A DNA stretch of 64,000 nucleotides. Source: Candidatus Micropelagos thuwalensis. Lineage in GTDB: Bacteria > Pseudomonadota > Alphaproteobacteria > RS24. This document shows, in pieces, positions 44,057 through 52,724 of this stretch; within the stretch, counting starts at the first letter, position 1; every line of letters begins with the position of its first letter. The notes beneath the pieces are model-generated. The model did not search any database. It saw nothing but the letters and a program-made list of their open reading frames with translations, and had not been told where the DNA came from. A program made the translations under genes and the position numbers. Where the stretch lies: positions 62,001 through 126,000 of the forward strand of contig NZ_AWXE01000001.1 of NCBI RefSeq assembly GCF_000469155.1. Reading direction: 5' to 3'.

Positions 44057-45586
44057 CTACATTTCCTCAAATAAAAACTTCTGAACTTTACCAGAGGCGT
44101 TTCGCGGCAAATCTTCAAGTACGGTTATTTTGCGCGGCACTTTGAAATTAGAAATTCTTTCCTTAATCCACGTCATCAGGGCTTCTGTGTCAATGTCTGG
44201 GGTGCGGGCTATAATAAAGGCTTGCGGTACTTCGCCAAGACGGTCATCCGCCATCCCGATAACAGCAGCATCAATCACGTCAGGGTGCTGCATCAGCCAT
44301 TTTTCAATTTCTGCGGGGTAGGCGTTGAAGCCCCCGACAATAATCATGTCTTTTTTTCTGTCAGTTATCCGAAGATAGCCTTTGTCATCCATTGTGCCGA
44401 CATCACCGGTTTTCAGCCAGCCGTCTGATGTTATGGTATGCGCTGTATCTTCGGGCGCATCAAGATAGCCCTGCATGGCATTGAAACCACGTACCCAGAT
44501 TTCTCCTTCTTCGCCGGTGTCCACCTGATTTCCATCTTCGTCCACCAAGATAACTTCTGTTTCAGGAAGAGGACGCCCTACCGTTGTTGCGATGGTTTCA
44601 AAATCGTCGCCCTTCCGGCATAAAGAAACAACGCCGCAAGTTTCTGTGAGGCCATAGGCAGAATAAACGTGATCAATGCCAATGACTTCGTGCATTTTCC
44701 GGATCAAATCGACAGGAATTACCGTAGCGCCTGTCGTTGCAAGGCGCAGGGATGACAAGTCTCTTTTATCAAAATCGGGATGATCCATGATGGTCTGGAA
44801 AATCGTTGGCGCACCCGGCATGACTGTAATTCTATCTTCTTCAATACGTCTTAAAACATCACCGGGGTCAAAGACGCCAAGCGGATAGATTGTGGCGGCG
44901 CGGATAAGGCAACTCAGCCAGCCAGCCTTATAACCAAAACTATGGAAGAAAGGGTTTACCACCAGATATCGATCACCTTGCTGCATATCAATCGCATTGG
45001 TAAAAACATCGAAGACGCTGATATTTTGCCCGTGATGTGTGACAGCGCCTTTGGGGAGGCCCGTCGTTCCGGAAGTAAAAATGATGTCTGAAGGGTCGTC
45101 TGGCCCTATGTAATCTAGCGCTTCCTCAGCGAGCGGCGCATCAGCAAAATCCAGAAGGTTTTGAAAGCCGTCATTTCCGTCTTTATCTCTAAGTATGAGA
45201 GTTTCCTGCAAATCGGGAAGATCTTCGCCCTCAATCATAGATGGATAATCAAGGCCGAGAAACCCATCAACTGTGAGCAGCAGTTTACACCCGGATCGGC
45301 GGATGATATCTGCGGCCTCCGACCCTTTATAGCGGGTATTGAGAGTTACAAGCACGCTCCCCAATGTCTGACCGGCAAGCGCGGTGACAATCCACTCAGC
45401 ACAATTTGGTGCCCAGATAGCAAATTTATCTCCTTTGCTTAATCCTTTGGTTTGGAAGGCCGCCGCGACTTTTAAAACCTGATGTTGTAAATCGCGATAA
45501 CTGGTGGTCGTGCCATTATCGACAATGGCTGCAAGGTCAGGATTTTTATGAACTGTTTGTTTTAAAACACCAGGAATTGTTTGCAT
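44057..45586 (-). CDS. fadD3: Acid-CoA ligase, FadD3-like (HIP-CoA ligase)
   Basis: This 509-residue adenylate-forming ligase has DIIFTSGTTGLPKGAV (P-loop, about 165-180), VNPFFHSFGYKAGWL, YGLTETCG and DGWLKTGDVG. ITDRKKDMIIVGGFNAYPAEIE and RNASGKVQKF hold the hinge and catalytic Lys. The FFHSFGYKAG segment and total length agree with actinobacterial FadD3, which activates HIP. The ATG at 45586 follows AGAAGG; a longer frame is rejected. It is divergent from the SDR at 45683. The same region contains a TTACGCAA motif. Confidence 0.9.
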   Translation of the reverse strand: MQTIPGVLKQTVHKNPDLAAIVDNGTTTSYRDLQHQVLKVAAAFQTKGLSKGDKFAIWAPNCAEWIVTALAGQTLGSVLVTLNTRYKGSEAADIIRRSGCKLLLTVDGFLGLDYPSMIEGEDLPDLQETLILRDKDGNDGFQNLLDFADAPLAEEALDYIGPDDPSDIIFTSGTTGLPKGAVTHHGQNISVFDVFTNAIDMQQGDRYLVVNPFFHSFGYKAGWLSCLIRAATIYPLGVFDPGDVLRRIEEDRITVMPGAPTIFQTIMDHPDFDKRDLSSLRLATTGATVIPVDLIRKMHEVIGIDHVYSAYGLTETCGVVSLCRKGDDFETIATTVGRPLPETEVILVDEDGNQVDTGEEGEIWVRGFNAMQGYLDAPEDTAHTITSDGWLKTGDVGTMDDKGYLRITDRKKDMIIVGGFNAYPAEIEKWLMQHPDVIDAAVIGMADDRLGEVPQAFIIARTPDIDTEALMTWIKERISNFKVPRKITVLEDLPRNASGKVQKFLFEEM

Positions 45587-45650
45587 GATTTTACCTTCTA
45601 TTTGGCCACTGCTTTTATCAAAACAACTAAACTTAGACATGAGGGTAAAA

Positions 45651-45659
45651 TTACGCAAT
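45651..45659. promoter_or_regulatory. TTACGCAA motif in fadD3/SDR divergent region
   Basis: TTACGCAAT occurs at 45651-45659. Related motifs lie in the divergent regions at 60252 and 60292 and at 63374 and 63398. Function is inferred from recurrence in promoters of catabolic genes. Confidence 0.4.
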
Positions 45660-45682
45660 ACTTACCAACACTGGAGGCTTTC

Positions 45683-46459
45683 ATGAAGGATTTAAACGGT
45701 CAAACAATCATCGTTACAGGTGGCGGTAAGGGGATTGGCAGGGGTATCACAACAGCTTTTGCCAAAGCTGGCGCCCATGTTGCGATCTGCGGACGTTCCG
45801 CACCAGAGGCCTTTGATCATGAGATTGCCGAACGCATTCATTTCATAGAACTCGATATAAGAGAGGCAGAAAATGCCGAAAAGCTTATTGATTTTGCTGC
45901 GAGTTTTGGACATCCGGTTACGACCTTGATTAATAATGCGGGGGGAGGGCCACCTGTCGCCTCAGCTGAAGCCAGCCCGTCCTTAACCGAAAAAGTTATT
46001 AAGTTGAATTTGCTGGCGCCAATTTATTTGTCACAAGCCGTTTATAATTATATGCGCGCAAATCATGTAAATGGCTCCATCATCAATATTTCAAGTGTCT
46101 CGGCAACACGGTCGTCACCGGGAACTGTCGCCTATGGCGCGGCAAAAGCTGGGCTGATAAATGTCACAACCTCATTAGCGATGGAATGGGCTCCTGACGT
46201 GCGGGTTAATGCGATTATAGTCGGGCTGGTGAAAACTGAAGCTTCCGAAGCACATTATGGGGGTGAGAAAGGCATGGCCTATCTTGCCGATAATCTGCCC
46301 ATGAAACGAATGGGTCAGCCTCAAGATATTGCCCATGCCTGTTTATTTTTGGCAGATACCGACTCGGCCTATGTCTCTGGCGCATGTTTAGAAGTATTTG
46401 GTGGTGGCGAGCCTCCAAGTTTCCTTAAAATCACGCAGGATGCTGCTGCACAAAAATAA
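45683..46459 (+). CDS. Short-chain dehydrogenase/reductase
   Basis: This 258-residue classical SDR has VTGGGKGIGRGITTAFAKAG, LINNAGGGPPVAS, Ser in NISSVSAT and YGAAK. The terminal VSGACLEVFGGGEPP is a usual SDR ending. The ATG at 45683 has GGAGG upstream, and a 34-residue longer frame that overlaps the divergent promoter is rejected. It is a single gene, divergent from fadD3, converging on an OYE gene. Hydroxyl oxidation or enone reduction of a pathway intermediate is likely; no closer assignment. Confidence 0.88.
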   Translation: MKDLNGQTIIVTGGGKGIGRGITTAFAKAGAHVAICGRSAPEAFDHEIAERIHFIELDIREAENAEKLIDFAASFGHPVTTLINNAGGGPPVASAEASPSLTEKVIKLNLLAPIYLSQAVYNYMRANHVNGSIINISSVSATRSSPGTVAYGAAKAGLINVTTSLAMEWAPDVRVNAIIVGLVKTEASEAHYGGEKGMAYLADNLPMKRMGQPQDIAHACLFLADTDSAYVSGACLEVFGGGEPPSFLKITQDAAAQK

Positions 46460-46466
46460 GATTTTG

Positions 46467-46481
46467 TATTCACCCTGAATA
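46467..46481. repeat. Short inverted repeat between convergent genes
   Basis: TATTCA-CCC-TGAATA lies between the SDR and OYE stop codons. The stem is only six base pairs and AT-rich, with no T-run, so terminator function is doubtful. Confidence 0.3.
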
Positions 46482-46482
46482 A

Positions 46483-47547
46483 TCAGAGAAACGGGTAATC
46501 CGTATATCCCTTTTCGCCGGGTGTGTAGAGCGTGCTGAGATTCATTTCAGCAAGGGGAGCGTTGGTCTCAAACCGCCGCACAAGGTCGGGGTTGGATATA
46601 AATAACCTGCCAAATGAGACTGCACTTGCTTGACCACTTTCTATGATTTTTTGTGCAGACTCTTTAGTGAAGCTTTCATTCAAAATAAGCTGTCCATTGA
46701 AATGTTTTTGCGCCAGCGCAATGTTATCAATACCGCCATTCATCTCTGGTTTCATGCGGATAACATGCAGATAGGCCAGACTTTTTGGCGAGACGGCATC
46801 CAGCAATGCCGCGAAAGTTTGCTCTGGATCATCATCATGCAAATCATTGAATGCGTTACCGGGGCAAATACGCATGCCTATTCGTCCTGCACCCACCTGA
46901 TTAATCATGGCGTCCAGAACATCCAAAGTAAATTTTAAGCGGTTTTCAAGAGACCCACCATAATCGTCCTCACGCTGATTGGTGCCGGTGGATAAAAACT
47001 GTGCTGGCAAGTAGCCACTGGTGGCGTGTAACTCAACCCCGTCAAACCCTATATTAATGGCGTTTTGGGCTGCGGTAGCATAGTCGTTAATTGTCTGCTC
47101 AATATCTTCTAATGTCATTTCTAACGGCACATCATGCTCAACCATACCGTCAGTGTCGGTATACATTTTACCGGCTGCGTGTATTGGGGACGGGGCAAGT
47201 GTGCGCGCAAAATCTGGTTTATTTGCTGCCGCCGCAATGCGTCCGCAATGCATGATTTGCATAACGATTTTGCCATCATTTTCGTGCACTTTATGACAAA
47301 CCTTTTCCCAGGCAGCGATTTGTTCCGCAGACACAATGCCCGGCGTGCGAACATAACCTTTCCCGTCATAGCTCGGATAAACCCCTTCGGTAATAATCAA
47401 ACCTGCTGACGCTCTTTGGGCATAATAATCAACTGTTAACTGTGTTGGTTCATCATTCTGTCCGGCGCGACTGCGGGTCATTGGCGCCATCACAATACGG
47501 TTGTTCAGGTCTATATCGCCAAGACGAAGTGGTTCAAAAAGTGTCAT
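46483..47547 (-). CDS. Old Yellow Enzyme-family alkene reductase
   Basis: This 354-residue FMN TIM-barrel protein has RIVMAPMTRSRAG, QIMHCGRIAAAA, GFDGVELHATSGYLPAQFLS and NQREDDYGGSLENR, the NemA/PETN-reductase pattern. The substrate-binding pair, normally HxxN or HxxH, reads HATS, so the second residue is Ser. This may alter substrate orientation. The family reduces activated C=C bonds, including steroid dienones. It lies 28 bases after an NTF2-like gene. It could reduce delta1 or delta4 double bonds, but this is inference. Confidence 0.9.
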   Translation of the reverse strand: MTLFEPLRLGDIDLNNRIVMAPMTRSRAGQNDEPTQLTVDYYAQRASAGLIITEGVYPSYDGKGYVRTPGIVSAEQIAAWEKVCHKVHENDGKIVMQIMHCGRIAAAANKPDFARTLAPSPIHAAGKMYTDTDGMVEHDVPLEMTLEDIEQTINDYATAAQNAINIGFDGVELHATSGYLPAQFLSTGTNQREDDYGGSLENRLKFTLDVLDAMINQVGAGRIGMRICPGNAFNDLHDDDPEQTFAALLDAVSPKSLAYLHVIRMKPEMNGGIDNIALAQKHFNGQLILNESFTKESAQKIIESGQASAVSFGRLFISNPDLVRRFETNAPLAEMNLSTLYTPGEKGYTDYPFL

Positions 47548-47575
47548 TGGTATTACCTTTATTAACTATTAATTA

Positions 47576-48208
47576 TTAGCGCACTTTGATTTTTGGGTCT
47601 GGTTGTCCGGCCCGCATCGTTTTTAGAAACTCTCCCCATGGGGCGGGGGTGGCGACTTCAGGCGTGACGCCATCCTTAGGGGGATTTTTCCAAAACTTTT
47701 CCCATGAAGGAAATAAATCATGAAACGCACCATCATAGGTGTCTCTGTCAGGCCATCGCATTTTTTGTTCCCCAATAGGTGGTTTATTTAAATCAGTAGC
47801 ATACCAATAGCAGGGCAGACGTCGTCGGAAATACCAGCGCCCGTCAATGCGTTCATAATTATCCCAGTATAGCATCTGCATAATGACCCATTCATCACCG
47901 CTTTCACTGGGTGTTTCATGTTCATTTTTGGAATACAGCACACCATGAGCGTGGTCAGGGTCGTCAAACTCAATAATGTGATTACCCACATGATGAGATG
48001 TGCCGGTAAATTGAAGCCTCAATGTATCATCTAGCCACTGTTTGAGATGGGCGCGCCCAGTGGCGTCCCGACTGACACGAATATCTTCAGCAAATAAATT
48101 CACATGGGCGTCTAGGTCTCGCATATCTAGGGAGAGAGAATATTTGCTGACCAGCTGACGTATTTCTTCTATGGACTCTAGACGGTCAATTCTGTCTTCA
48201 AGGGTCAT
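47576..48208 (-). CDS. SnoaL/NTF2-like protein, long form
   Basis: This 210-residue protein has an N-terminal helix LEDRIDRLESIEEIRQLVSK and MRDLDAHVNLFAEDIRVSRD, the SnoaL_4 opening. A central MQMLYWDNYERIDGRWYFRRR is the last fold strand. About 60 additional C-terminal residues (HDLFPSWEKFWKNPP and on) extend beyond the normal fold. It is divergent from the flavin reductase gene and 28 bases upstream of the OYE gene in its operon. A dehydratase or isomerase function is possible; no catalytic residue can be assigned reliably. Confidence 0.83.
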   Translation of the reverse strand: MTLEDRIDRLESIEEIRQLVSKYSLSLDMRDLDAHVNLFAEDIRVSRDATGRAHLKQWLDDTLRLQFTGTSHHVGNHIIEFDDPDHAHGVLYSKNEHETPSESGDEWVIMQMLYWDNYERIDGRWYFRRRLPCYWYATDLNKPPIGEQKMRWPDRDTYDGAFHDLFPSWEKFWKNPPKDGVTPEVATPAPWGEFLKTMRAGQPDPKIKVR

Positions 48209-48291
48209 TTATTGTTCACCTTCTGCTTGAGGTAATTAAAAAAGCATATTTCGGTTGCGATGACAAAGTAATTGATGCAGTTTCGAGCTTC

Positions 48292-48315
48292 ATTTAGGCG
48301 AAGAATGACCTAAAT
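48292..48315. promoter_or_regulatory. Inverted repeat upstream of the flavin reductase-MarR gene
   Basis: ATTTAGG (48292-48298) and CCTAAAT (48309-48315) form 7-base arms with a 10-base spacer, 28 bases before the GTG start at 48344. The spacing of half-sites on one DNA face suits a dimeric regulator. The adjacent gene itself encodes a MarR-like domain, so self-regulation is conceivable but not shown. Confidence 0.45.
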
Positions 48316-48343
48316 ATTATTAAAATTGTTGAAAGGTATTGTC

Positions 48344-49297
48344 GTGACCACAGATCAAAAAGAACTAAGAAATGCTCTCGGGCAGTTTGCAACAGGTGTA
48401 ACAGTTGTCACGACCTCGGATGAAGATAAAGTGCCTGTTGGTGTGACTGCCAGCAGTTTTAACTCAGTGTCCCTTGATCCACCTCTTGTATTGTGGTCGT
48501 TGTCAAAAACCGCAAAATCAATGCCGGCCTTTGAAAATTCCGGTGGCTTTAATGTTCATATTCTCGCGGCGCATCAAACTGATATTTCCAACCGCTTCGC
48601 CAGCTCGCAAGGTGACAAATTTGACGGTATTGATTTCAGCACCTGTGATATGGGTTTCCCACTTCTAAATGAATATGCGGCTTTGTTTCGCTGTAAAACT
48701 CATTACCAATATGAGGGCGGAGACCATATTATTTTTGTCGGTGAGGTTGTCGAATATCAGACCAACCCTCTGCCCGTTCTGATATTTCACGGCGGTAAAT
48801 ATGCCGATGCGCGTCCGAAATTGAAAAAAGAAGATGCCGATGAGGTCGTGGATTTACACAGTGGTAAGTTTACTGAAAACTATTTGCTCTATCTTATTTC
48901 CAGAGCGCATTTCCAGACGTCGCTTCCCGTTCGCCAAACTTATATAGAGCAAGGTCTCAGTGATCAGGAATTTTTCTGCCTTTCACTTTTATCCATGAAT
49001 GGTGGTTTGTCTCCTGAGGTCATTTCTGATCGGCTGGCGCATACAGGGCATGCTCCTGACAATGAAATTTTTGAGCGGCTCGCCAGAAAAGAACTTATCA
49101 GTCAAGAAGGTAATGACACCGGCGACATTTCGCTGACGGAGACAGGGCAGGGCGTGTTTATCGAACTCCTTGCGCAGTCCAAAGCGCTGGAGGAACAACT
49201 TACAAAACATTTTTCTGAAGACGAAATCGACACAGTCGTTCGTTTTATGAAAAAGATTGTTGATATTACCGGCTCAGAAATTCCTGAACTCTGGTAA
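48344..49297 (+). CDS. hsaB: Flavin reductase fused to a MarR-like winged-helix domain (HsaB/C1-like)
   Basis: This 317-residue protein has an N-terminal flavin reductase domain (about 1-160): ALGQFATGVTVVTT, VGVTASSFNSVSLDPPLVLW and GGDHIIFVGEVVEY. A C-terminal helical region (about 175-317) follows with MarR-like phrases: FCLSLLSMNGGLSPEVISDR, EIFERLARKELISQEG and ISLTETGQGVFIELLAQ. HsaB normally has only the first domain. The same layout is known for the C1 reductase of p-hydroxyphenylacetate hydroxylase, whose MarR-like domain senses substrate. The GTG start at 48344 follows GAAAGG; an upstream TTG is rejected. It likely feeds reduced FMN to HsaA at 42751. Confidence 0.88.
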   Translation: MTTDQKELRNALGQFATGVTVVTTSDEDKVPVGVTASSFNSVSLDPPLVLWSLSKTAKSMPAFENSGGFNVHILAAHQTDISNRFASSQGDKFDGIDFSTCDMGFPLLNEYAALFRCKTHYQYEGGDHIIFVGEVVEYQTNPLPVLIFHGGKYADARPKLKKEDADEVVDLHSGKFTENYLLYLISRAHFQTSLPVRQTYIEQGLSDQEFFCLSLLSMNGGLSPEVISDRLAHTGHAPDNEIFERLARKELISQEGNDTGDISLTETGQGVFIELLAQSKALEEQLTKHFSEDEIDTVVRFMKKIVDITGSEIPELW

Positions 49298-49302
49298 TTA
49301 AT

Positions 49303-50061
49303 TTAACCAACAAAAGCTTGCCCTCCATCGAGCGCAATAGTTTGACCAGATAAATAACGCGACTCTTCTCGGCACATCAGCATCACGAATGCACCGATAT
49401 CCTCTTCACATTCGCCAACGCGTCTCAAGGGTATAGAGGCCTGAAAAGCTTCAGCTTCTTCAGGGTTGGTGTTAATCCAGTTTGCAAGTGCTGGGGATTT
49501 GGCATGGGGCATAATGCCATTGACCCGAATGCCATCCGGCCCCCATTCGCACGCGGCAGCTCTTGTGAGTTGCTGAATGGCAGATTTAACAGCCGCATAG
49601 CCACCATAACCCGACATATCCCAGCGTTTCATGACAGACGACAAGAGGTTTACAATATTCCCACCCTCTGCTTTTAAGTGTGGATAGCAATATTTCATCA
49701 TCCGTAACACAGCGAGTGGACCTGACTTAAATCCGTCTTCAAACGCTTCATCGGTAAGCGCATTAATAGGGGCAAGTGGAACAAGCTGTGCATTGTTAAC
49801 GAGAATATCAAGTCGCCCGAATTCTTCTATTGTTGCATCAACGCCCGTGCGTAAATCTGCATCAACCGTCACGTCGCAGGCAACAGCCAGAGCACGGCTA
49901 CCTCTTTCGCTCACAGCGGCACAGCTCGATTCAAGCTTCTCCATGGTACGTCCAAGTAAAGCAACATTCACACCTTCATTCGCTAACGCCAATGCAATGC
50001 CGAGGCCAACACCTTGACCGCCACCGGTAATGAGTGCGGTTTTTCCTTTCAATGAAGACAT
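49303..50061 (-). CDS. Short-chain dehydrogenase/reductase
   Basis: This 252-residue SDR has ITGGGQGVGLGIALALAN, LVNNAQLVPLA (Gln in place of Gly in NNAG), Ser in NLLSSVMK and YAAVK. Its end YLSGQTIALDGGQAF is standard. It lies five bases from the convergent reductase gene and 20 bases downstream of a lipoprotein amidohydrolase gene. Hydroxyl or keto conversion of a pathway compound is expected; the specific step is not known. Confidence 0.87.
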   Translation of the reverse strand: MSSLKGKTALITGGGQGVGLGIALALANEGVNVALLGRTMEKLESSCAAVSERGSRALAVACDVTVDADLRTGVDATIEEFGRLDILVNNAQLVPLAPINALTDEAFEDGFKSGPLAVLRMMKYCYPHLKAEGGNIVNLLSSVMKRWDMSGYGGYAAVKSAIQQLTRAAACEWGPDGIRVNGIMPHAKSPALANWINTNPEEAEAFQASIPLRRVGECEEDIGAFVMLMCREESRYLSGQTIALDGGQAFVG

Positions 50062-50081
50062 TTTAAACTCCTGCTTATTTA

Positions 50082-51839
50082 CTAACGTTCCAATGTGTAA
50101 ACAGTTTCACCGTCTTTCACTGTTTCCAAGACTTTTATATGTCGCAAATCGGCCTCGGGAACGGTGAGAGGGTTTTTATCGAGAATAATCATATCAGCTC
50201 GTTTGCCGACCTCAATAGAGCCTTTCTCTGTTTCAATGTAATGTTGATAGGCGCTATTCAATGTGAGGGCTTTCAAAGCCTGTTGGCGCGTTATGGCCTC
50301 CTCGGCACCGAGTTTTTCTCCCGAACTGGTGAGGCGTGCAACAGCAACCCAAAGAGTTCTAAACGGATCAGCTGAAACGACGGGCGCATCATCATGGATT
50401 GTGTAAATCAGCTGGCGGTTTTCAGCGGATCCAGCAGGGCTGATTTGTGCCGCTCGGTCAGGACCAAGAAAAATTTCTCTATGTCTATCACCCCAGAAAT
50501 AAACATGATCGACAAAAAAAGACGGGATCAAAGATACGCCCTGCGCACGGTCCAGTTGGTCTTGCCGCATGGTCTGAGCGTGAATACTGACTGGGCGGAG
50601 GGTGTTGTTAGGGTGAGCTTTATTTGCTTTTTCAAGTCCATCCAGAAGGACATCTATCGCCGCGTCGCCATTTGTGTGCACCAGCAGCGGAATATCAGCG
50701 GCATAAGCTTGCATGAGCATATCGTTAAATTTTTCAGCCGGTAGATGCGGGTAGCCGCGATAGCTTGTGTCTTTGCCAGAGGGGGGCACATGATAGGGCT
50801 GGCTTAAATGTCCGGTATAGCCTTGAATAGAACCGTCCAGCAGAATTTTGATTCCACCAAGTTTAAAGCCGTTAACATCTTCACGTGTCATGTTGGCCAT
50901 TTGCGCGGCGATGGGTTCGGTATCGGGTACAACGCGGCGGTAAGCGATCATATCAACCGGGACATCACGGGATGCAAAATAGGCTTGAAAGCCTTTTTCC
51001 ATTGCGATGTCACTGGCATGTTCAACAATAGTTGTGTATCCCAATGCCAATAAATCCTTTACGACGATATCATAAGTTTTGAATGCCTGTTGTGGAGAAG
51101 GTTGGGGAAGCATTTTACCAATCACATTCATGGCGGTTTCTTCCAGCACACCATTAGGACGATTGCTGTTAGCCTCTCGTTGGATATGTCCGCCCTCCGG
51201 GTCAGGTGTGTCCTCATTAATGCCTGCCATTTCAAGGGCCTTGGAATTCATCACAGCAAGATGAAAGGAAATGTGCATAATTATTATTGGATGCTCGGTA
51301 GAGACAGCATCTAAGTCAGCTCGCGTTGGATGCCTTTTTTCTTCCATCACAGTGTCGTCATAGCCAATGCCCATAATGGGGTAGCCTGCTGGTATTTTCT
51401 GTGCCGCGGCACTTAATGCGTCTTTGAGGTTGGTGAGATTGGCCACGCCGCCATCTGGCGGTGGAGCAAGGTTAACCGTCATTTTTTTCAGTACAATTAA
51501 ATTAAAATGAGCATGGCTTTGCACAAAACCCGGCATCAATGTGCGCCCATCAAGGTTGGTGATGTGCGTGTTTTGTCCGACCCAATTATCTGGGTAATTA
51601 GGGGTATCGTTAGTGACAGCGATAATGCGCCCATCTTTAATGGCGACAGCATTTGCAATCGTCATCTCATCATGCTCATTTTCGAAAGACATGGTGAGGA
51701 TGTGCGCATTATGGAAAATGCGGTCAGCATTTAACGGCTCAGCATTTATAGCCACCGGTTGGTCGCATGCGACGAGTGCGAGTGATCCCAGCAGACAAAA
51801 TACAAAACTAATTGCAGGGTACTTCCCGGTACGCATCAT
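50082..51839 (-). CDS. Lipoprotein amidohydrolase (YtcJ-like, amidohydrolase-3)
   Basis: This 585-residue protein has a lipobox-type signal (SLALVAC, Cys25) followed by Asp at +2. In enteric bacteria an Asp there keeps lipoproteins in the inner membrane. Its TIM-barrel amidohydrolase domain has LMPGFVQSHAHFN (HxH metal motif), ILLDGSIQGYTGH, LLVHTNGDAAID, VSIHAQTMRQDQ and the late segment RADMIILDKNPL. The family hydrolyses N-acyl or cyclic amide bonds. Periplasmic hydrolysis of an amide-linked steroid or bile-acid-like conjugate would fit the cluster but is a guess. Two adjacent ATGs are possible starts. Confidence 0.87.
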   Translation of the reverse strand: MMRTGKYPAISFVFCLLGSLALVACDQPVAINAEPLNADRIFHNAHILTMSFENEHDEMTIANAVAIKDGRIIAVTNDTPNYPDNWVGQNTHITNLDGRTLMPGFVQSHAHFNLIVLKKMTVNLAPPPDGGVANLTNLKDALSAAAQKIPAGYPIMGIGYDDTVMEEKRHPTRADLDAVSTEHPIIIMHISFHLAVMNSKALEMAGINEDTPDPEGGHIQREANSNRPNGVLEETAMNVIGKMLPQPSPQQAFKTYDIVVKDLLALGYTTIVEHASDIAMEKGFQAYFASRDVPVDMIAYRRVVPDTEPIAAQMANMTREDVNGFKLGGIKILLDGSIQGYTGHLSQPYHVPPSGKDTSYRGYPHLPAEKFNDMLMQAYAADIPLLVHTNGDAAIDVLLDGLEKANKAHPNNTLRPVSIHAQTMRQDQLDRAQGVSLIPSFFVDHVYFWGDRHREIFLGPDRAAQISPAGSAENRQLIYTIHDDAPVVSADPFRTLWVAVARLTSSGEKLGAEEAITRQQALKALTLNSAYQHYIETEKGSIEVGKRADMIILDKNPLTVPEADLRHIKVLETVKDGETVYTLER

Positions 51840-51845
51840 GTCGGA

Positions 51846-52724
51846 CTAGTAGACTTTTGCAGGATTTGGTGGATTCGGCGATCCTAACATCTCACGATAG
51901 GAAGGTGGGAATTTACCTTCACGATCAGAAATATTATATCGATCTTTTGCGATTTCAGCAGAAATGACCGTGTGCCCAGAAATTTCTGAAGCTTTATCGT
52001 CATTGGCAACTGCGTAGACAATACGTCCGATAAATTCAGGTGTTTCAGCTGTCGCCATAAATTCCGTATATTGTTCAGGGTGGACTTCAGCAGCTATTAT
52101 TGCTCTTTCCGTTACCAGTGGCCCCATCCAGATTGAGAGTGTCTGTACATTCACATCTTCAAGATCGACAGCCATGTCATGGGCAAATTTATCCAGTCCG
52201 GCTTTTTGTGCGCCGTAAGCAGCGCCGTGCATGTAACAACTCGCACCAAACGAAGAGGTGAAAACAATCAGACCACTTTTCTGCTCAGCCATAATTTTGG
52301 CTGCATGCCATGAGGCAACATAGGCTGAGCGCAGGCCGACATCCAAAATGAATTGAGCGTCAAGGCCTTTTTCATAAAACGGTTTGGGTTCAATTAGTTG
52401 AGGGTGAATATAAGCTGCATTGTTGACAAGGATATCCAGACGTCCTTGCTCTTCTTTTATTTGCTCAAATAGTGCAGCGACTTGTGCGTCATCAGCGTGA
52501 TCACAAACAACAGCAATCCCTTTACCGCCTGCTTTTGTAATTTCTTCAGCTGTTTCTAAAACGGTGCCGGGAAGTGTTGCCCCGTCCCAACCTTTAGCAG
52601 ATCCGACTTCTGTGCTGCGTCCGGTTACATAAACAGTCATCCCTTTTTCAGCGAGACCAAGGGCGATACCTTTGCCTGCGCCTCTGCTTGCGCCAGTAAC
52701 TAATGCGATTTGTGGTTTGCTCAC
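51846..52724 (-). CDS. Short-chain dehydrogenase/reductase (DHRS1-like)
   Basis: This 292-residue SDR has VTGASRGAGKGIALGLAEKG, VYVTGRSTEVGSAKG, LVNNAAYIHP (Ala in NNAG) and YGAQK. The long insert after the second strand and the segment VQTLSIWMGPLVTERA resemble DHRS1-like SDRs. The catalytic Ser is in FTSSFGA. It is divergent from the KstD-like gene. A role on steroid hydroxyls or ketones is possible; not assignable further. Confidence 0.87.
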   Translation of the reverse strand: MSKPQIALVTGASRGAGKGIALGLAEKGMTVYVTGRSTEVGSAKGWDGATLPGTVLETAEEITKAGGKGIAVVCDHADDAQVAALFEQIKEEQGRLDILVNNAAYIHPQLIEPKPFYEKGLDAQFILDVGLRSAYVASWHAAKIMAEQKSGLIVFTSSFGASCYMHGAAYGAQKAGLDKFAHDMAVDLEDVNVQTLSIWMGPLVTERAIIAAEVHPEQYTEFMATAETPEFIGRIVYAVANDDKASEISGHTVISAEIAKDRYNISDREGKFPPSYREMLGSPNPPNPAKVY

